The position numbers and the translations under genes are program-made. Shown here in pieces: positions 1 to 12,550 of a stretch of 64,000 nucleotides of DNA. Within the stretch, counting starts at the first letter, position 1. Every line of letters begins with the position of its first letter. The stretch lies in the NCBI GenBank assembly GCA_002633005.1, contig NMRA01000021.1:1360735-1424734 (forward strand), given 5' to 3'. Under the pieces are notes generated by a model. The model ran no database searches, was not told the DNA's origin, and saw nothing but the letters and a program-made list of their open reading frames with translations. Origin of the DNA: Phoronis australis (taxonomy: Eukaryota; Phoronida; Phoronidae).

Positions 1-2145
1 GATGTGCTTGTATTATGAAGATTACTCACATTTTGCCCCTAGCCTATTGAGGAGACAATGACCATGCCTTTCCATTTTGCAAAGTACAACATACTACATA
101 TATGCCCTCTACTGGCCACTTTATGGTACCAATAAACAACCCTAGAAGGATACCATATGCGGTGCAATTGTGGGCGCATTTCAACGCTCTGCGTTGCTCT
201 TGTTATTTTTACTTGTCATTCAAGGAAGTGAAAAACTTTACTCATACGTACACTTAAATCTTAGCCTGCTGAACCCATTCGCATAAATCAACCCTGGAGA
301 TGTGATAATATTGAATAAAGAATATCGGGTCTGGGGTGCCGAGGCACAAAGCTTTTTGCTGACATTTGAGACACTTTACAGTGCGCTTGTTTCACAATAG
401 TGACTGTGCTTTCTCAGTAAAACGTATTTTGCATGAGACATAACTCTCAAAAAATGGTGCGACTCAAGCGTAGGCCTATAGGTCAATGGCAAGTGTTGTC
501 AGATGCCATGCTTTCGACAGGCGTATCATTCATATTGAGTCACATTGTTATTGCAAAGCCGGGAGATCAAATTCAATTCCCACGGATCAGACTCCGAGCC
601 CAAGCCTACTTTTACAGTATTTGGTTGCACTTTTCTGAGAAAGCAAGTGTGCAAGTCGTCACGGAAATGGAAACGACTCAATTTTGGACAAAAGGAAATT
701 TATCTTGCAATGCTACTGGAAACCCAAAATCGTCAGGGAAGTACGTAGACCTTTAATCTTTTCCCCAAGTTTGATTAACAATGCATTTATTTTGGTTTGG
801 AGATATAATTCCTTTTTGATCACCTCTTTATGAATGTGATCCAGCAATCTTGTTCGATGAATAGTTCTGTTCAGTAATTGGCATGTAAAAACATTTTCTG
901 TGACACATTGTAGTGTGTCTTGTGAGGGAGATACTGTAATGTTGTGACTGCTGGACAAAGCACCAGAGTGCCGGCAACAATCGCTTCCCTGTCATATTTT
1001 ACTGCACAGAGTAGGATTGCATGACTCATTTCCCAGTAACTACCTGCCACATGTAATGGATTTAGTTAGTCTTTGATTTGAGTCTCTGAAGCACTTAATG
1101 ATTGATAGTTGCTTTATTTGTGAGCTGCGTACACTGGTGACATTAGGGACAGGGAGTCGATGCTACGTCATAGCAGATGTAGCAATATGGTTGCTATGGC
1201 CTGGTTTCTATGGTAACATGTTCGTAGCACCATGTTTAGTGATATTAATTTGGTTATCGGGATTATGTGTTGGCATGGATTGTTAAGATCAGCATTAGGA
1301 TGCAGAAATGATTTAAACACGGTTTTCAATTTTGCACGACAATAATTGGAGAAACTGTCACTTTTCAATTGCTCAAAGAGTGAGTGCTGTTCAGTGCAAT
1401 CAATAGTGAGGTCAAAGTAAACGGCAAAATTGCGTCTGAAAGTCAATGCACATGTGCGGTATTTCGTTTTTATTCTCCGTGTTTTGAAAAAGGAAATGTC
1501 ACCTGATGCCGGCTGAAATGGTTTCAGATCCTTTTCATATCCCCTGGGTCACTTGGGATCCTCATATCCTCAGGGTCGTCTGATGCCAGCTGAAATTGTT
1601 TAGGATAGTTTTTATTTTTGCCCCGTTGTTATCTGATGGCAACCGAAATGGGTCAGGATTCTTCTTTGATGTTTAAATAGTGAGGGGCAGGTTTGGGTGA
1701 GGTGCAGGTTTGGGTGAGGGACAGGTTCGGGTGAGGTGCAGGGTTGAAAATAAACTAGCTGCAGACCGGAACCAATTGTTTATTACGCTGTATTTATTCT
1801 ATCAAATTACGATTTTCTTTCTTTTTAATTTGCTGAAATATTTTACAAAATAACATCATTAGCAATCTTCTGTCAATTGTTCTAACTAAAGGCTATTTTA
1901 TATTTTGTCAAATTAACATAATTCAGTACAAAATTTTATTATTACAATTTTTGGATTAATTTTGTACTTTATAAAGTATGGCGATGATTTGTAAAAATGC
2001 AAATACTTATAGGGTTGTGATCTATGAAATCTACTGCTTTGATGTCTTTAAACTAAATGAAACTCATCCTGTGTTTGAAAACCTATTAGTATCTTTAATA
2101 AATTACAAAGATTTTCCTGACTCCATGATTATAAAACCTCCTCAG
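1..2145. other. Non-coding left flank / intron of PDCL with repeats
   Basis: I see no exon here. The PDCL N-terminal exons, including the conserved segment with the DWRRFK-type motif, are not present, so this is probably intron of a gene starting left of the window. It holds part of a dispersed repeat in minus orientation near 60-205 and three diverged copies of a 29-bp motif (TGATGCC-GCTGAAAT core) at about 1502, 1580 and 1630. A 17-18-bp repeat of the type GGTGAGGTGCAGGTTTGG lies at about 1680-1745. The open frames here have no recognisable protein content. Confidence 0.6.
60..205 (-). repeat. Copy of the dispersed ACAAGAGCAACGC repeat, reversed
   Basis: On the minus strand it reads ACAAGAGCAACGCAGAGCGT and on to TGAAATGCGCCC (172-203), then TGGCCAGTAGAGGGC at about 105-119. 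The order matches the copies at 22.2 and 23.5 kb. Confidence 0.65.
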
Positions 2146-2282
2146 CTTGACGACGAAGCAGAGAAGACAAAGGATCAGCAGCTTGAACTTGAACTGGAGG
2201 AGTTATCAGAACTCGATGATGCTTTTATCAAGCAGTATCAACAGAAAAGACTGGAAGAGATGAGGAAGGCCCTGGAATGTGT
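2146..2282 (+). CDS. PDCL: PDCL exon a (first in window)
   Basis: The acceptor is the AG at 2144-2145 after a CCTCCTC tract, and the donor is GTAAGT at 2283. It encodes an acidic helical segment from LDDEAEK to RKALEC and ends with two bases of a valine codon completed by the next exon. The open frame runs upstream to 1978, but those residues do not look like PDCL and are probably intronic. Confidence 0.82.
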
Positions 2283-5200
2283 GTAAGTTAATAGCCGGTG
2301 CATGTCATTGGTGCCCTAGAATGTGTGTAAGTTTATGATGATGCATGGCACTGGTATTGACCTTTAAAGTCTTCAGAGCTCTCAGAAAGGCCCTGGAATG
2401 TGTGTATCTTATTAATAGTGCATGTCATTTGTGCCCTGGAATTTGTATAAGTTAATGATGATGCATGTCATTGACATTGACCATTACAGTCTTCAGAGCT
2501 CTGCTGTCTCCAACTATTACCATCATTAATTAACTGGGTAATCATAGTTCACATAATTTAAGCTCTGTTTTGTAATCAAGGGCATGCTTATAAAGACTAT
2601 AATGCTTTCATGACTGATTTGAGCCAGTCACGTGGCACATTTGAGCATAAATTATATTCTGAAAAAATCATTTCCGTTAAACGCCCATATGCAGTAAACA
2701 TCTCGGCTTGGTGTGCTGATGCAATACCATTTGAAAATTACAGTAGAATGTTTGTTGTTACCATGATTTTGATTGAACACCAGGTGGGGTTACTGCTGTT
2801 TAATTCCCAGTGTTTGCGACTTGCGTTAACATTTTCTCTCTCGCATTTTCAGTCCCAAGTTTGGTAAAGTAGTTAGCCTTACGAAGGATGGTTTTGTGGA
2901 TGCCATAGATGCTGAAAAACCCCAAGTAACTGTCATCGTCCATGTTTATGATGATGTAAGTGTCCTGGAGACGTGATGCAGGAAGTCATGTGACTGCTAT
3001 GGAAATGGTCTAGATGTTGATATGAGTCCTGTAGCCATTGCTTTGTTGAATATTTGAAATATAAACAATTGAGCATAATGGCAAGACTATAACTGTCAAA
3101 AAAATTTTTATACTTACCAATTATATAGCTGTTTGAATGCGTTTAATTGCCTTGTAACTATAAATCCATTAGTAACTGTTCACCGTTGGAGGGCCACTCA
3201 TGTGCGATTCCTGGAGTACAAAGTGGATTGGTCTGTTTCAGATTTTTGAAGCAAATGTATGTCATGGAAATGTTAAATTTAAGTGACTGTTGTATTTGGA
3301 AGGATGCCCAAATAGGTGGAATGGCAATTATTATCATCTTTTTAATGAAATCAGGTATACTTTGGGCGACCCTTTCTCAAAGACAAAATTCATTCAGTAT
3401 ACTATGCTTCTGGTGCTGCACTGAATGGTCAATATCAGCTGATTCTTTCCAGATCACAGGAAGGTCACCTTCAAGATTTGTGTGCAGGTTTCCTGTTCAG
3501 TTTTCAATTTTAAATTGAATATTGAAACCTGGAATATTGATTTAAATTTGAAAATTATGTAATTTAGTCTGAAATTTAAAAAATGAAATTTTAATTGTCG
3601 TATTGCATTGTTAAATAAATAAAAATTGAATCATGAAAGTTGAAATAATGACTGATGTTCTAATGTTTCATTTTCAATCTAATTTGAAACTAAGAATCAT
3701 GAAACATAAAGTCAATATTCCATTTCATGGGTGTTTACAACCCAACACTGCTAATCAAAATATGTCTAACTGCTATTAATGGTGCTGAGCGTAACTGTGG
3801 TGACAAGACATTAGGTCTGTCGGCCCAGAACCTATACATATGAATGTTAAGTAAGAAATAAACTTGTTTGCCTGTGGATGAAATGATTTTCACTGCTTTA
3901 ACCAATCAAATTATGCATATAAAGAATTGTAGCGCTGTGATAGGTTGTCGTGTGGTTCAGCTGTATGATCGCAAAATTGAACTGTTGAATATTTGCTGTT
4001 TAAATTTCAGATTAAAAATAGAATTTTCAATTGTAATTCAACATCCCATGTTTCAAAGTGAAATTTGATACCTAAACATGGTTCATAGTAACATGATTTG
4101 TTATTTCAAGTTTCATATTTAATTCAATTCCTGTTAAATTTTGGAACTGCAAACTTGCAAAGGATGTGATGAAATAGTATAACGTGTATTGTAATGTTCC
4201 TCAAACTTGACATAAGTTAAAGTACCGTGAACACCATTTTTCAATAATCGTGCTTCGTTTCAACAGGAAACAATATACTGCGAACATTTGAGCATGTGGC
4301 TGTCATTGTTGCGTGACCATCAGTATGTTGTGAGCGATGTTTTCGGGCAGTTCAATTTTATCTTTTCAGCGAGTTCGTGCTTGCGATGCCATGAACGGTT
4401 GCCTCACATGTTTAGCCCGGGAGTACCCTACAGTGAAGTTTTGTAAGATCAGAGCATCAGAGGCCAATGTCAGTGCAAAATTTGTAAGTCGTATATCACG
4501 AATCTCATTTTTATGCAGTCGGGCATCTGTATCAGTCTGTATCACCAAAGCCCCTTTGTGGATTTTTTGAAATAGGTTTCTACTGAATAGGGAGACATGC
4601 CTATTGGCCACTTTTTGGTTTTTGAATGGTTTTGATGTATTTTGCTCCTCTTTGTGGCCGTTCTTACTATTTTTAAGTCTTTTGGCATCCACATTTTTAT
4701 TGGCCAGTTTACTCTAAGGATGATTATGAGAATCGGCATATGTTCTTATTTAAAAGAGGATGGCTGACTACTGTGGCTCCTCCTAGTGGCATTTTTGTAT
4801 TAGCAGCTGTATCTATAAACCCAGTGTGCAGGACCTTTTTTAAATTTGGCATGTGTATTTCTATGAATGTACCTGTGGTTGTCGACAACTTTTGGTCAGT
4901 TCCAACTATCATTGTAGCCCTCGTGGCAATTTTATATTCTTGGTGGATCGCCATGAAATATGCATGTCTGTGTTTTTATTGCCAATCCGGCAACTGTGGA
5001 GTCCTCTAGTGATAATATTTTGTTTTTCTTTACATTTGTAATGATATCTACACACAAAAGTAATCAAACAAAATAAAATTTTGTTGTGAATATGTTTAAT
5101 TTTATTAACAGCAAAAATTACTGGCAATAACAGTTAGGGTGGCAATGTTCTGACAATTATAAAATGGTTTTCTGACTGTGCTGTTAATCTTCCTTCATTC

Positions 5201-8200
5201 TCTGTCACCAAGGGAGACAACTGTGACAATGAATTTGGTTTCCGACCTGACGTCATCATGGGTCATTTTGTCTGAATACGACTGTTCCTTGATGGATGTT
5301 CGTGAAATTTGGCTAGGAAGTTACTATTGCGTAGACAATAACACAAATCCAGTTTTAGACAGATTTGGCCCACGTTACGTCCCCCTAGGGTCTTTTTCAT
5401 TGTTTTTGCTAATGAGTTCGTAGTTGCCCTCCTTCGCCCTATCCTCCAACTGCATGAAGAATCATGATAAAAGGTGGCAGGTGTGTTCCTACTGCTGACT
5501 TGCTTTGCATCCCCCGCAGGCTATTCTTAAATTCAGTACCACTGCTCCGTTTATTGGGAATATTTGAAAAAATGATCATCTCTATACCTGCACCCTGTGT
5601 GGTGCAAAAGGTGGGTGCATATCAAAGCGCCATCTTGCTTTGACTTTAGAACGTGTGACATGTATTTTCATGGTAAATTGTAATAATATGCATTACACAT
5701 TTTTTGCATTCTCAAAGTTACATTTTGCACCTGTTGTTCTTGTTAAAGGCCCTTATCGACTAGCCAGAATATTTAGCCAACTAGCTAATTTAGTAAAAGT
5801 GAACATTTTCTGAAAGTGAAAGCCTGTAGAATTATTTACTTTTTGACTTTATACCAATCTGTTATTTATCAAGCCATATGATCCCATGTCTTTTTAGTAA
5901 AAACTAGCAAGAAAGAAAGGTACTTCCACAGCAAAACAATGGTATTGATAACATGGAGGCACTGTTATTCTGTAACACTTGTCTCATTCTGTCCACTAGT
6001 CCCAATTTAAAGATGACTGTTATAACGTTATTATTGTAAACGTCTTGTGGATAATGTTGGCCAATTCACAACAGCTGAGGATCTTTCATGTTATAGCTGT
6101 TGTCAGATGAAGAAATGTAGTAGTACCCTATGGTGTTCAGATTTTACCTCTGACCTCTGGTTCCTATTAGCCTCTCAGGAGAAAGATATGACGGAGGTTA
6201 AAGACTGAAATAACGGGATGTGTTTGTCTACAGGTTGAAAATGGTGTGCCAGCCTTGCTAGTCTACAAGAACAAAGACATCATTGGTAATCTCATACGTG
6301 TGTCAGACGAACTTGGTGATGATTTCTTTGCTACGGATCTAGAGAGCTTCCTTCAAGAGTAAGTGTACACTGGCAGTGTTGTAGGCAAATACATCAACTG
6401 ACTTTGTGTCAAAGTCGAGTCGCTTAAAGTTCAGGCACATGATTGTAAATTATTCATTCCGGTGTTTTCAAAAACAAAAGGTCAAATGAGCTCTCATCAA
6501 AATCAACTGGGAACGAACTCGGCTGTCCCAAAAAAGCATCTAATGGAACTTTTTATTGAAGGACCACACTTTGTGTGAATCGGCCTGTGGCAAGAAATGT
6601 ACTCTTTTGTGTGGGTTTTGCAGTGAGATTTCCATGAGACTCGTTATTTATTCATAAATTCTTTGCAGTTGTTATGCTGTTCAATTGCCACTATTGGGCT
6701 GTGAAATAATCAAATGAGTGATTGTGATGTGAATCTCCAATGTCTCAAATATACTTTGAATGAAAGAAATTATGTTTCGTCCCTGTCAACTCAGCCCGTC
6801 TTTTTCACCATAACTAGAATTCGAATCAAGCCAAAGACACTTTCGTGCTGTCACAACTCAAAAGAGTCGTCTGTTTATGATGTGATTGCGTTGAATTTCC
6901 TCATGAATTTGAGAAGAAAACGACTAAATTTTCAGTTACACTGTTGCACAACGCTGTCTTGCGACACACTCTTTGGTGATCAACGAGTTAAATTAAAACA
7001 AATTTTTGAAAAGAGAAAAAATGAACATCAAGATTAAGCCAAAAAAAACATTGGTTCTGACATATTTTGAAAGCTGCACCTTGAAACAAAATTTCGTGGA
7101 AATTAACATCCAGATTAAGCCAAAAAGCAAACATTATTAATTGCTTCAGAAGAACATTTCTTTTTGAAAATATTGACAACAAAGAATATTGCAGCACTGC
7201 AAAAAATACAGAACATGACCTATTATAATTTAATTTTTGGCCTGAGAACTGTAATTATGTCAAAATCTTTTTTTCACATGTGCTTAGATTAAGTGTTTGA
7301 GAGGAACAGACATTCAATTTGTTGTTGGTTGAAACTGAACTCAATCAGGTGCAGACTGTAGGTTGTCATTTTGTGAAATGAAAACAATTGGCAGCCAAAT
7401 GTGGAACTGACTTTGATGAGCAGTTTTGGATTTTGCTCACACAAGGAGTATATGTTAAAATTGACTGAGATTTTAGGAAGAAATTGTCCTATTGAGACAG
7501 TAAGAGCAAACTGAAGTTGAATACTGACTGTATAACTACCGCAATGCTCAAACTCCTGTACTAGTTGAAGCTCCACCTCTATTGTGTAACTAGGGTCATA
7601 GGTCTAAATTTGAAAAGATTAAGAGAATCGATTTGGAAGTTGTTAAGTTTCAAATTTCAACAGGCACATTAAAATAGTAATTTTTATTTTTCGTTGCTTT
7701 TTATAACATGTATTTAAACGCACTTTTTACACATCAAACATGCAGTTTATTTGGGACAACTATGATGTGGCAAGTACTTATCTGTTATTTTCAGGCCTTT
7801 TGATTTCTGATGCTTTAAGCATTTTCTACATTGATTTTTCTTCAGTAAGAGAGTTGATTCATTTTAAAATTTCCACGCTTGTTTCATGGTTTTGGGCCAC
7901 AGGAACTGTGTCTCATGTTTTTATATTTTTTTTTTGAAAAACGGGAATGTGAACTTGTGATCATGTTTGAAAAATATTTTGATGACTGATATCGTCGCTG
8001 TTGAAGGGTAAAGAGAAAATCTGAGACACAGTTCCATGCCTATTGACAGAAAGAATTTATATACAGTATAAACTTAAAGTTAGAAATTTGTTATGCTCAA
8101 AATAAAAAAGCTTCACAAATGATGTGTGATGTTTAAGTCGTGAATTAAGATTTTTCAGTCAGTTGGCAAAGTGCAATATTTCGATTATAGTCACATGAGC

Positions 8201-8533
8201 AAAAATATGGGTAAACAACATGTCTTTTGTATTCTCATGATACTCTATATGGGTAAACAATGTGTCTTTTGTATTCTCATGATACTCTATATGGGTAAAC
8301 AACATGTCTTTTGTATTCTTATGATACTCTATATCAGTAAACAACGTGCCTTTTGTATTCTTATGATACACTATATGCATTGGGTAAACAACATGTCTTT
8401 AGTATTCTCATGATAGTCTATATCTTGTGTTAGGCATGGCTTCTTGCCTCAGAAAGATCTGATTCCTGCGCTGATACGAACTGCTGCTGTGAGTGCCAAG
8501 GAAGACTGCAACAGTGACTTTGAGCTGGATTGA
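2146..8533 (+). CDS. PDCL: Phosducin-like protein, C-terminal five exons (partial gene)
   Basis: PDCL-type proteins are cytosolic co-chaperones that work with the CCT chaperonin to assemble G-protein beta-gamma dimers; that role is family knowledge. Exons are 2146-2282, 2853-2955, 4370-4483, 6234-6358 and 8434-8533; all junctions are GT-AG and in phase, giving 192 residues plus stop. The visible part is the acidic helix ending IKQYQQKRLEEMRKALE followed by the thioredoxin-like phosducin domain, with the motifs VIVHVYDD, AMNGCLTCLAREYPTVKFC, VPALLVYKNKDIIGNLIRV and DDFFATDLESFLQE. The tail ends NSDFELD; human PDCL ends DSDLEID. Human PDCL is 301 residues, so about the first 110 are missing off the left edge. 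PDCL fits better than PDCL2/PDCL3 because of the AMNGC-CLA segment and the acidic tail. The gene converges on GANP. Confidence 0.93.
2266..2505 (+). repeat. Tandem duplication of the PDCL exon end and splice donor
   Basis: The motif GCCCTGGAATGTGTGTAAG, which is the real exon end plus donor, starts at 2269. It recurs at 2313 (near-identical, donor intact), 2390 (donor degraded) and 2433 (partly degraded). The larger unit is about 121 bp and ends CTTCAGAGCTCT both times; the inner offset is about 44 bp. Confidence 0.85.
2853..2955 (+). CDS. PDCL: PDCL exon b
   Basis: The acceptor is TTTTCAG at 2846-2852 and the donor GTAAGT at 2956. It encodes the start of the thioredoxin-like domain, PKFGKVVSLTKDGFVDAID then VTVIVHVYDD. 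It matches human GPQFKQVFEI...GFLDMIDKE...VMVHIYED in order and spacing. Confidence 0.92.
3480..4140. repeat. AT-rich low-complexity intron sequence
   Basis: It has repeated short words such as TTTCAATTTTAAATTGAA, AATTTGAAA and ATTTAAAT on both strands. It lies in the intron before PDCL exon c. I cannot define clean element borders. Confidence 0.35.
4370..4483 (+). CDS. PDCL: PDCL exon c
   Basis: The acceptor is TCTTTTCAG and the donor GTAAGT at 4484; it is 38 codons in phase 0. It encodes RVRACDAMNGCLTCLAREY then PTVKFCKIRASEANVSAKF, the central strand-helix part of the phosducin thioredoxin fold, and aligns to human AMNGCMICLAAEYPAVKFC. Confidence 0.95.
6234..6358 (+). CDS. PDCL: PDCL exon d
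   Basis: The acceptor is CTACAG at 6228-6233 and the donor GTAAGT at 6359. It encodes VENGVPALLVYKNKDIIGN then LIRVSDELGDDFFATDLES, matching human LPALLVYKGGELIGNFVRV. It ends in phase 2 (CAA GA), completed by G of the next exon. Confidence 0.95.
8206..8423 (+). repeat. 42-bp minisatellite, about five copies
   Basis: The unit begins TATGGGTAAACAACATGTCT and continues TTTGTATTCTCATGATACTC. Copies start at 8206, 8248, 8290 and 8332 (period 42), and a fifth after a 6-bp insertion near 8378. Because 42 is a multiple of three, both strands hold long open frames here; these are not genes. The array stops about 10 bp before the acceptor of the last PDCL exon. Confidence 0.92.
8434..8533 (+). CDS. 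PDCL: PDCL last coding exon and stop
   Basis: The acceptor is TGTTAG at 8428-8433. It encodes HGFLPQKDLIPALIRTAA then SAKEDCNSDFELD and stop TGA at 8531-8533, matching human FGLLPEKE and the DSDLEID end. The 42-bp minisatellite lies directly upstream. Confidence 0.93.
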
Positions 8534-10029
8534 TGAGACGCGTTGCTGACAGACTATTGGTTACGTGCATTCAGACAATGGGAAAGGTCAAGGTCATTGA
8601 CTGAAGTTGTGTAACTGCAGATGAATTCAAGTTCTTCTGTTTTGCCATAGTGATCAACAATGATGAAGAGATGGAGTGTGGTCAGAATGTTGTTATGGTG
8701 CTATTCAGTCTTGCTGAAGACATTATGGTTACATGTACCCGTATTTAAAGTGTTGTCTTGATCTTTAAATATCTCAATAACTGATAACAACTGTCAACCA
8801 AACTTATTTTTGCGTACTTGGAATCGAGGCAAATCTATTCATGTTTTTCTTAACTCTGTGCCATTTTTGTGGTCATGTGGTCATCCATTTTGTATTTTTT
8901 TTTTGGAAGGTTCATTGAAAGGAAGTATCTCCTTTGACCAGCATTTATCAAACTTTTAGTTTTAAAACTATTTAATCTTTGATAAAAATACAAACCAAAG
9001 ATCGTGCTGCAATTTTCCATAATTAAAAAATGGTATAAGTATAATTAGTTTCGGGTGTTTCAACACTGAAACTTGTGCGTTTTCCAATGCCAGTCACATG
9101 ATTCACTGTCATAGGAGTTAAATCTAGGTCAGGAGGTCACCTTCCAGTGATACATAGAACTTGCCAGCATTAGGCGCTTTGTTGTTCGTAAGTTGAGTCT
9201 AGCGTCGTCTTGGCTTAGATGCCAGCTTCACCTTCCCTTTTGCCAAAATTGTTCCTAACCAGTCAAAATTTTTCACTGCACGACAACGAATAGAAATGTT
9301 CAAAACTACAAAATACACTGCTGATTCGCTCAGCAGAGTGGGTAAAATGAAGAGCTATGTGGTTTTGGTGCGAATCTTGATTGTTACAGTCTTTCAAAAA
9401 CAGATCAATTTTCATTGGTCAACAGCATCTCTACGATATATCAAATTAAATTTACTAAATCCTTACTGTTATTCAAAACCAACAACTCTAAGTAGGGTAC
9501 ACGTAATCTGCAGAAAAAAGCATCAGATTTTTCTATTCCTCATTCAGGGAGAGGGCTGGGATGTCTGCCAAACAATCGGTGATCTGCACCTTTTTGAAGG
9601 AGAGTCCCCTGCCTTTCATCAAGGACTCGAGAGGGAACACCTTAAATTATTTTTCTAAATACTACTACTATGTTGTGACATCTTAAGGACAAGAGCTGTG
9701 CTATGTTGGTGACTTTGACTTTTCATTGGTTAACAAAATGAAGCACTGTTCGTTTATTTTGATTGGTTGGAAATTGAAAAACCCCTTTTCAGGAGGTACT
9801 GGCACTGTATTTTTGATCATGGTGTCTTGTGCCTGCAAATACAATGGCATAAATGGACATATTCTACACAAATATGAGTGTGTGCCATTATGATGATTCA
9901 AGATAGCAAACTTAAAATGCATAGAAAACAACAGAACACAATTCATCAGATTTTCTGATTGATTTCTCGATAATTTGTTCAATGACATTTGTGTGCTGAG
10001 ATCAACATAAAGAATGTATATATCGTGTA

Positions 10030-10394
10030 CAGTAAAATTCTCCAGTTTGGGACAGTCTCTGAAATTTGGAACATCAAAATTCAAGGCAAAACTGAAGTTT
10101 CTTTATTCTGTTTTAGAAAATTGGAACTTGAGCACTTTTGGTGTGCATCATATTTCTCAAATATTGGGCACTGCATTTTTCATCTGAAAGCAATCTTGGT
10201 AGTTTACAAGATTGTGGAAAAGTAGCCACTACCACAATGTTTTCAAACGACTCCGTTGTTTATAACATCAAAGCAAGTGATTGTTTGTTGATAGTGATTC
10301 TTGAATTTGGGATGGTAATATCACCTGTTTATAAAATTTGAGCTTTGACCTTGAGCAAAATATTTTATTTCTCTAAGCTGGAGAATTCTTACTG
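10030..10394. mobile_element. Candidate Tc1/mariner-like MITE
   Basis: The left end reads CAGTAAAATTCTCCAGTTTG after a TA. The right end reads CTGGAGAATTCTTACTG, the reverse complement with one insertion, followed by TT rather than a clean TA. The interior is non-coding. The first 25 bases (10028-10052) occur exactly, in reverse orientation, at 60441-60465, followed by TA. Confidence 0.5.
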
Positions 10395-10605
10395 TTATGT
10401 TGTGCAGTGCCACTGAGTGGTGCTATGTGAGAATTAAAACTTTTGAACTAATCCCCCCTAGTCCTGCAAGACTGACCTCGCCCACAAGGTCATGTCGTGG
10501 TGTTTTTAAGCTGTTAGTGAAATCGATGTTTGTGATTTTGTTTATTTTTTGAAATTGCCATAAAGTGACTGTTTTTTTAACAAGACCACAACCTGTTGTT
10601 AAATA

Positions 10606-10770
10606 GCAGCTCTCGGTTCAAGGTGTTCTAATCCACGATTGGTTGCCATTTTTCTGGCTTAATGTGTTCTGGTTCATGATTGGATGATAGTTCACAGGCT
10701 TAACGATTGTGTTTTAGTCTATGATTGGATGATAGTTCTCATTCAAGTTTTATGTATTCTAGTCCATGCC
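10606..10770 (+). repeat. Degenerate repeat of about 50 bp, three to four copies
   Basis: The units carry GTTC(T/A)-ATGATTGGATGATAGTTC; clear copies lie near 10666-10700 and 10715-10745, with weaker ones before and after. Each contains an ATTGG (CCAAT-like) core. Confidence 0.55.
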
Positions 10771-12550
10771 ATAGCTAATCATGCCACGATTCTGTTGACT
10801 CTTGAGATTGCTTAACATTACATTATAATTACGAGCCCTAAACCTTGAGTACCTTGAGTGTGTACCATAGATTTCATGTTGTGAGTTAATTTGAAAGGTT
10901 TCTTAAGCCACATACATGTAAACTGCTTTTTTCAATTGGATGAAAGGGAAGTTTTTTCACCACACACGATTATTTTATTCTCCTCAGTTTTTACCTTAAT
11001 ATTGTTGCATTTGTAAAAACAATGTTGACCTCTGCAATATAAAGTGAAGAGATTATTTGCAAAACTACAGCCTATAACTTAGCGCGTTTTGGGCTGGTTG
11101 CCTGGTTGTCGAGTTGATAAGGATTCTAATTTGTCCTTGTCATGTTTAAAGTTGCTTATTGCTACAGTTGTATGAACATGTTTATCTTATATTAACAGTT
11201 GCTATATTTGTTAATTGTTATCGTCTGTAGTAAATGCTCGTTTTTAAACCATGTGCAAAATGTTCTGCCCCTATTTGAAATAGTTAACAGTGTAGATTCG
11301 AAACGCACATTCATTACAGGCCAAGAAATTAATGGTTTAGTCTCGTATTTAGTGTATGCATGTTATTTCTGAGCAAAAATTATTAATTTTATTCTGCGTG
11401 CAAAAAATGTTTCTTGCACTCAAGTTTACGACACAAAACATTTTTATCACATAAGCCTATTAATTTGTAAAACGATTAGTAACTTGGCTGGAAAAATCTA
11501 CTCTTTTTTGTTATTGGTCATTCTTAGCCCTGATTTAAAAAGCTAAATCCAGCTGAGATTTCTTTGACGTGGGAATAAGGCATACTGCTATGTAGATAAG
11601 GAAATGGTCCAAAACTGTAACTCATCTTGAGTAATGCCAAGGGGGCAGAACAACTTGTGTGATGTTATTTTTTGAGCTCAACTTGAGGTTGCAATAATAG
11701 TATTTATGTATAGGCTTGTTGTAAACTCGTTGAGTATTAACTAACTGTGCCTGATAAATTGTTCTTAAGCATTAAAGTATTGTTTTATTGAACAGTGCAT
11801 CATTAATATTTGTACAAGAAGCAAAGAGTACCTTGGTGGCAATTCATGCAGAGATGAAAACACAATATAGTTTTGAAAAATGAAGAATGTTCTATTCGTA
11901 TCAAATATTGGTAGATTGAATTTTAGAGCAAACATCACGGCTACATGTCTGGTGTGTCCATGCTGGCTTTCACATTTCGTTGGCTGACGACGTGCATGAA
12001 ATTCACCATTTTGAAAAGAAAAGTATAAACTTCTAAACAACACGAAGAATCTAAAGTACGCACTCACAGATACAGTGTGGTACAAGCATTGACAAAGGGA
12101 AAAACGCAGTATCTGAACTCAAAAATCCCACGTGGTGCTAATAACAAAGATCAATCCAATGTAGCAAACTTCAAAACGGGACTCGGCACAAATGAATTTT
12201 CCCTTAGAACCAATTAATTAATGAACTCCAGGTTCACCATATTAAATTTTGAAGTTAGGACCGCAAACTATCCACATCGAAAACAACCAAAACAAAATGA
12301 AGGATTCCAGCTAAAGATGGCGCTGCATTCAGCATTAAAAATCTGACCTGTTTTGAAAAGAGCATTTGGGGCAGAAAGCTGCTCAACATCATTGACCAGA
12401 CAAAGAATCGAATGATACTATTTTAATTATAACAGCATGGAAAGTCATATAAGTCCACAATATAACAAGAGCACCGTCAAACAGACAACATGAAATCAAA
12501 CTCTAAAATCACAAATTTTAGACTACATTGATTATTAAAGTGCATACTTT

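Larger units (their letters stand above)
8534..12550. other. PDCL 3' UTR and convergent intergenic region
   Basis: There is no further coding sequence I can support. PDCL transcripts probably end somewhere here; no canonical AATAAA on the plus strand stands out near the stop, only ATTAAA variants (for example near 9022 and 10434). The region contains a candidate TIR element at 10030-10394 and a repeat of roughly 50 bp at 10606-10770. Open frames at 9296-9658 and 9701-10084 have no recognisable content. Confidence 0.5.

Noticed and set aside
8159-8413. Long open frames on both strands with repeated peptides
   Set aside because: They come from the 42-bp minisatellite, whose unit is a multiple of three; no gene features.
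9296-10084. Open frames of 120 and 127 codons near the PDCL 3' end
   Set aside because: No recognisable motifs, no splice partners, ordinary AT-rich composition; the second overlaps a candidate MITE end.
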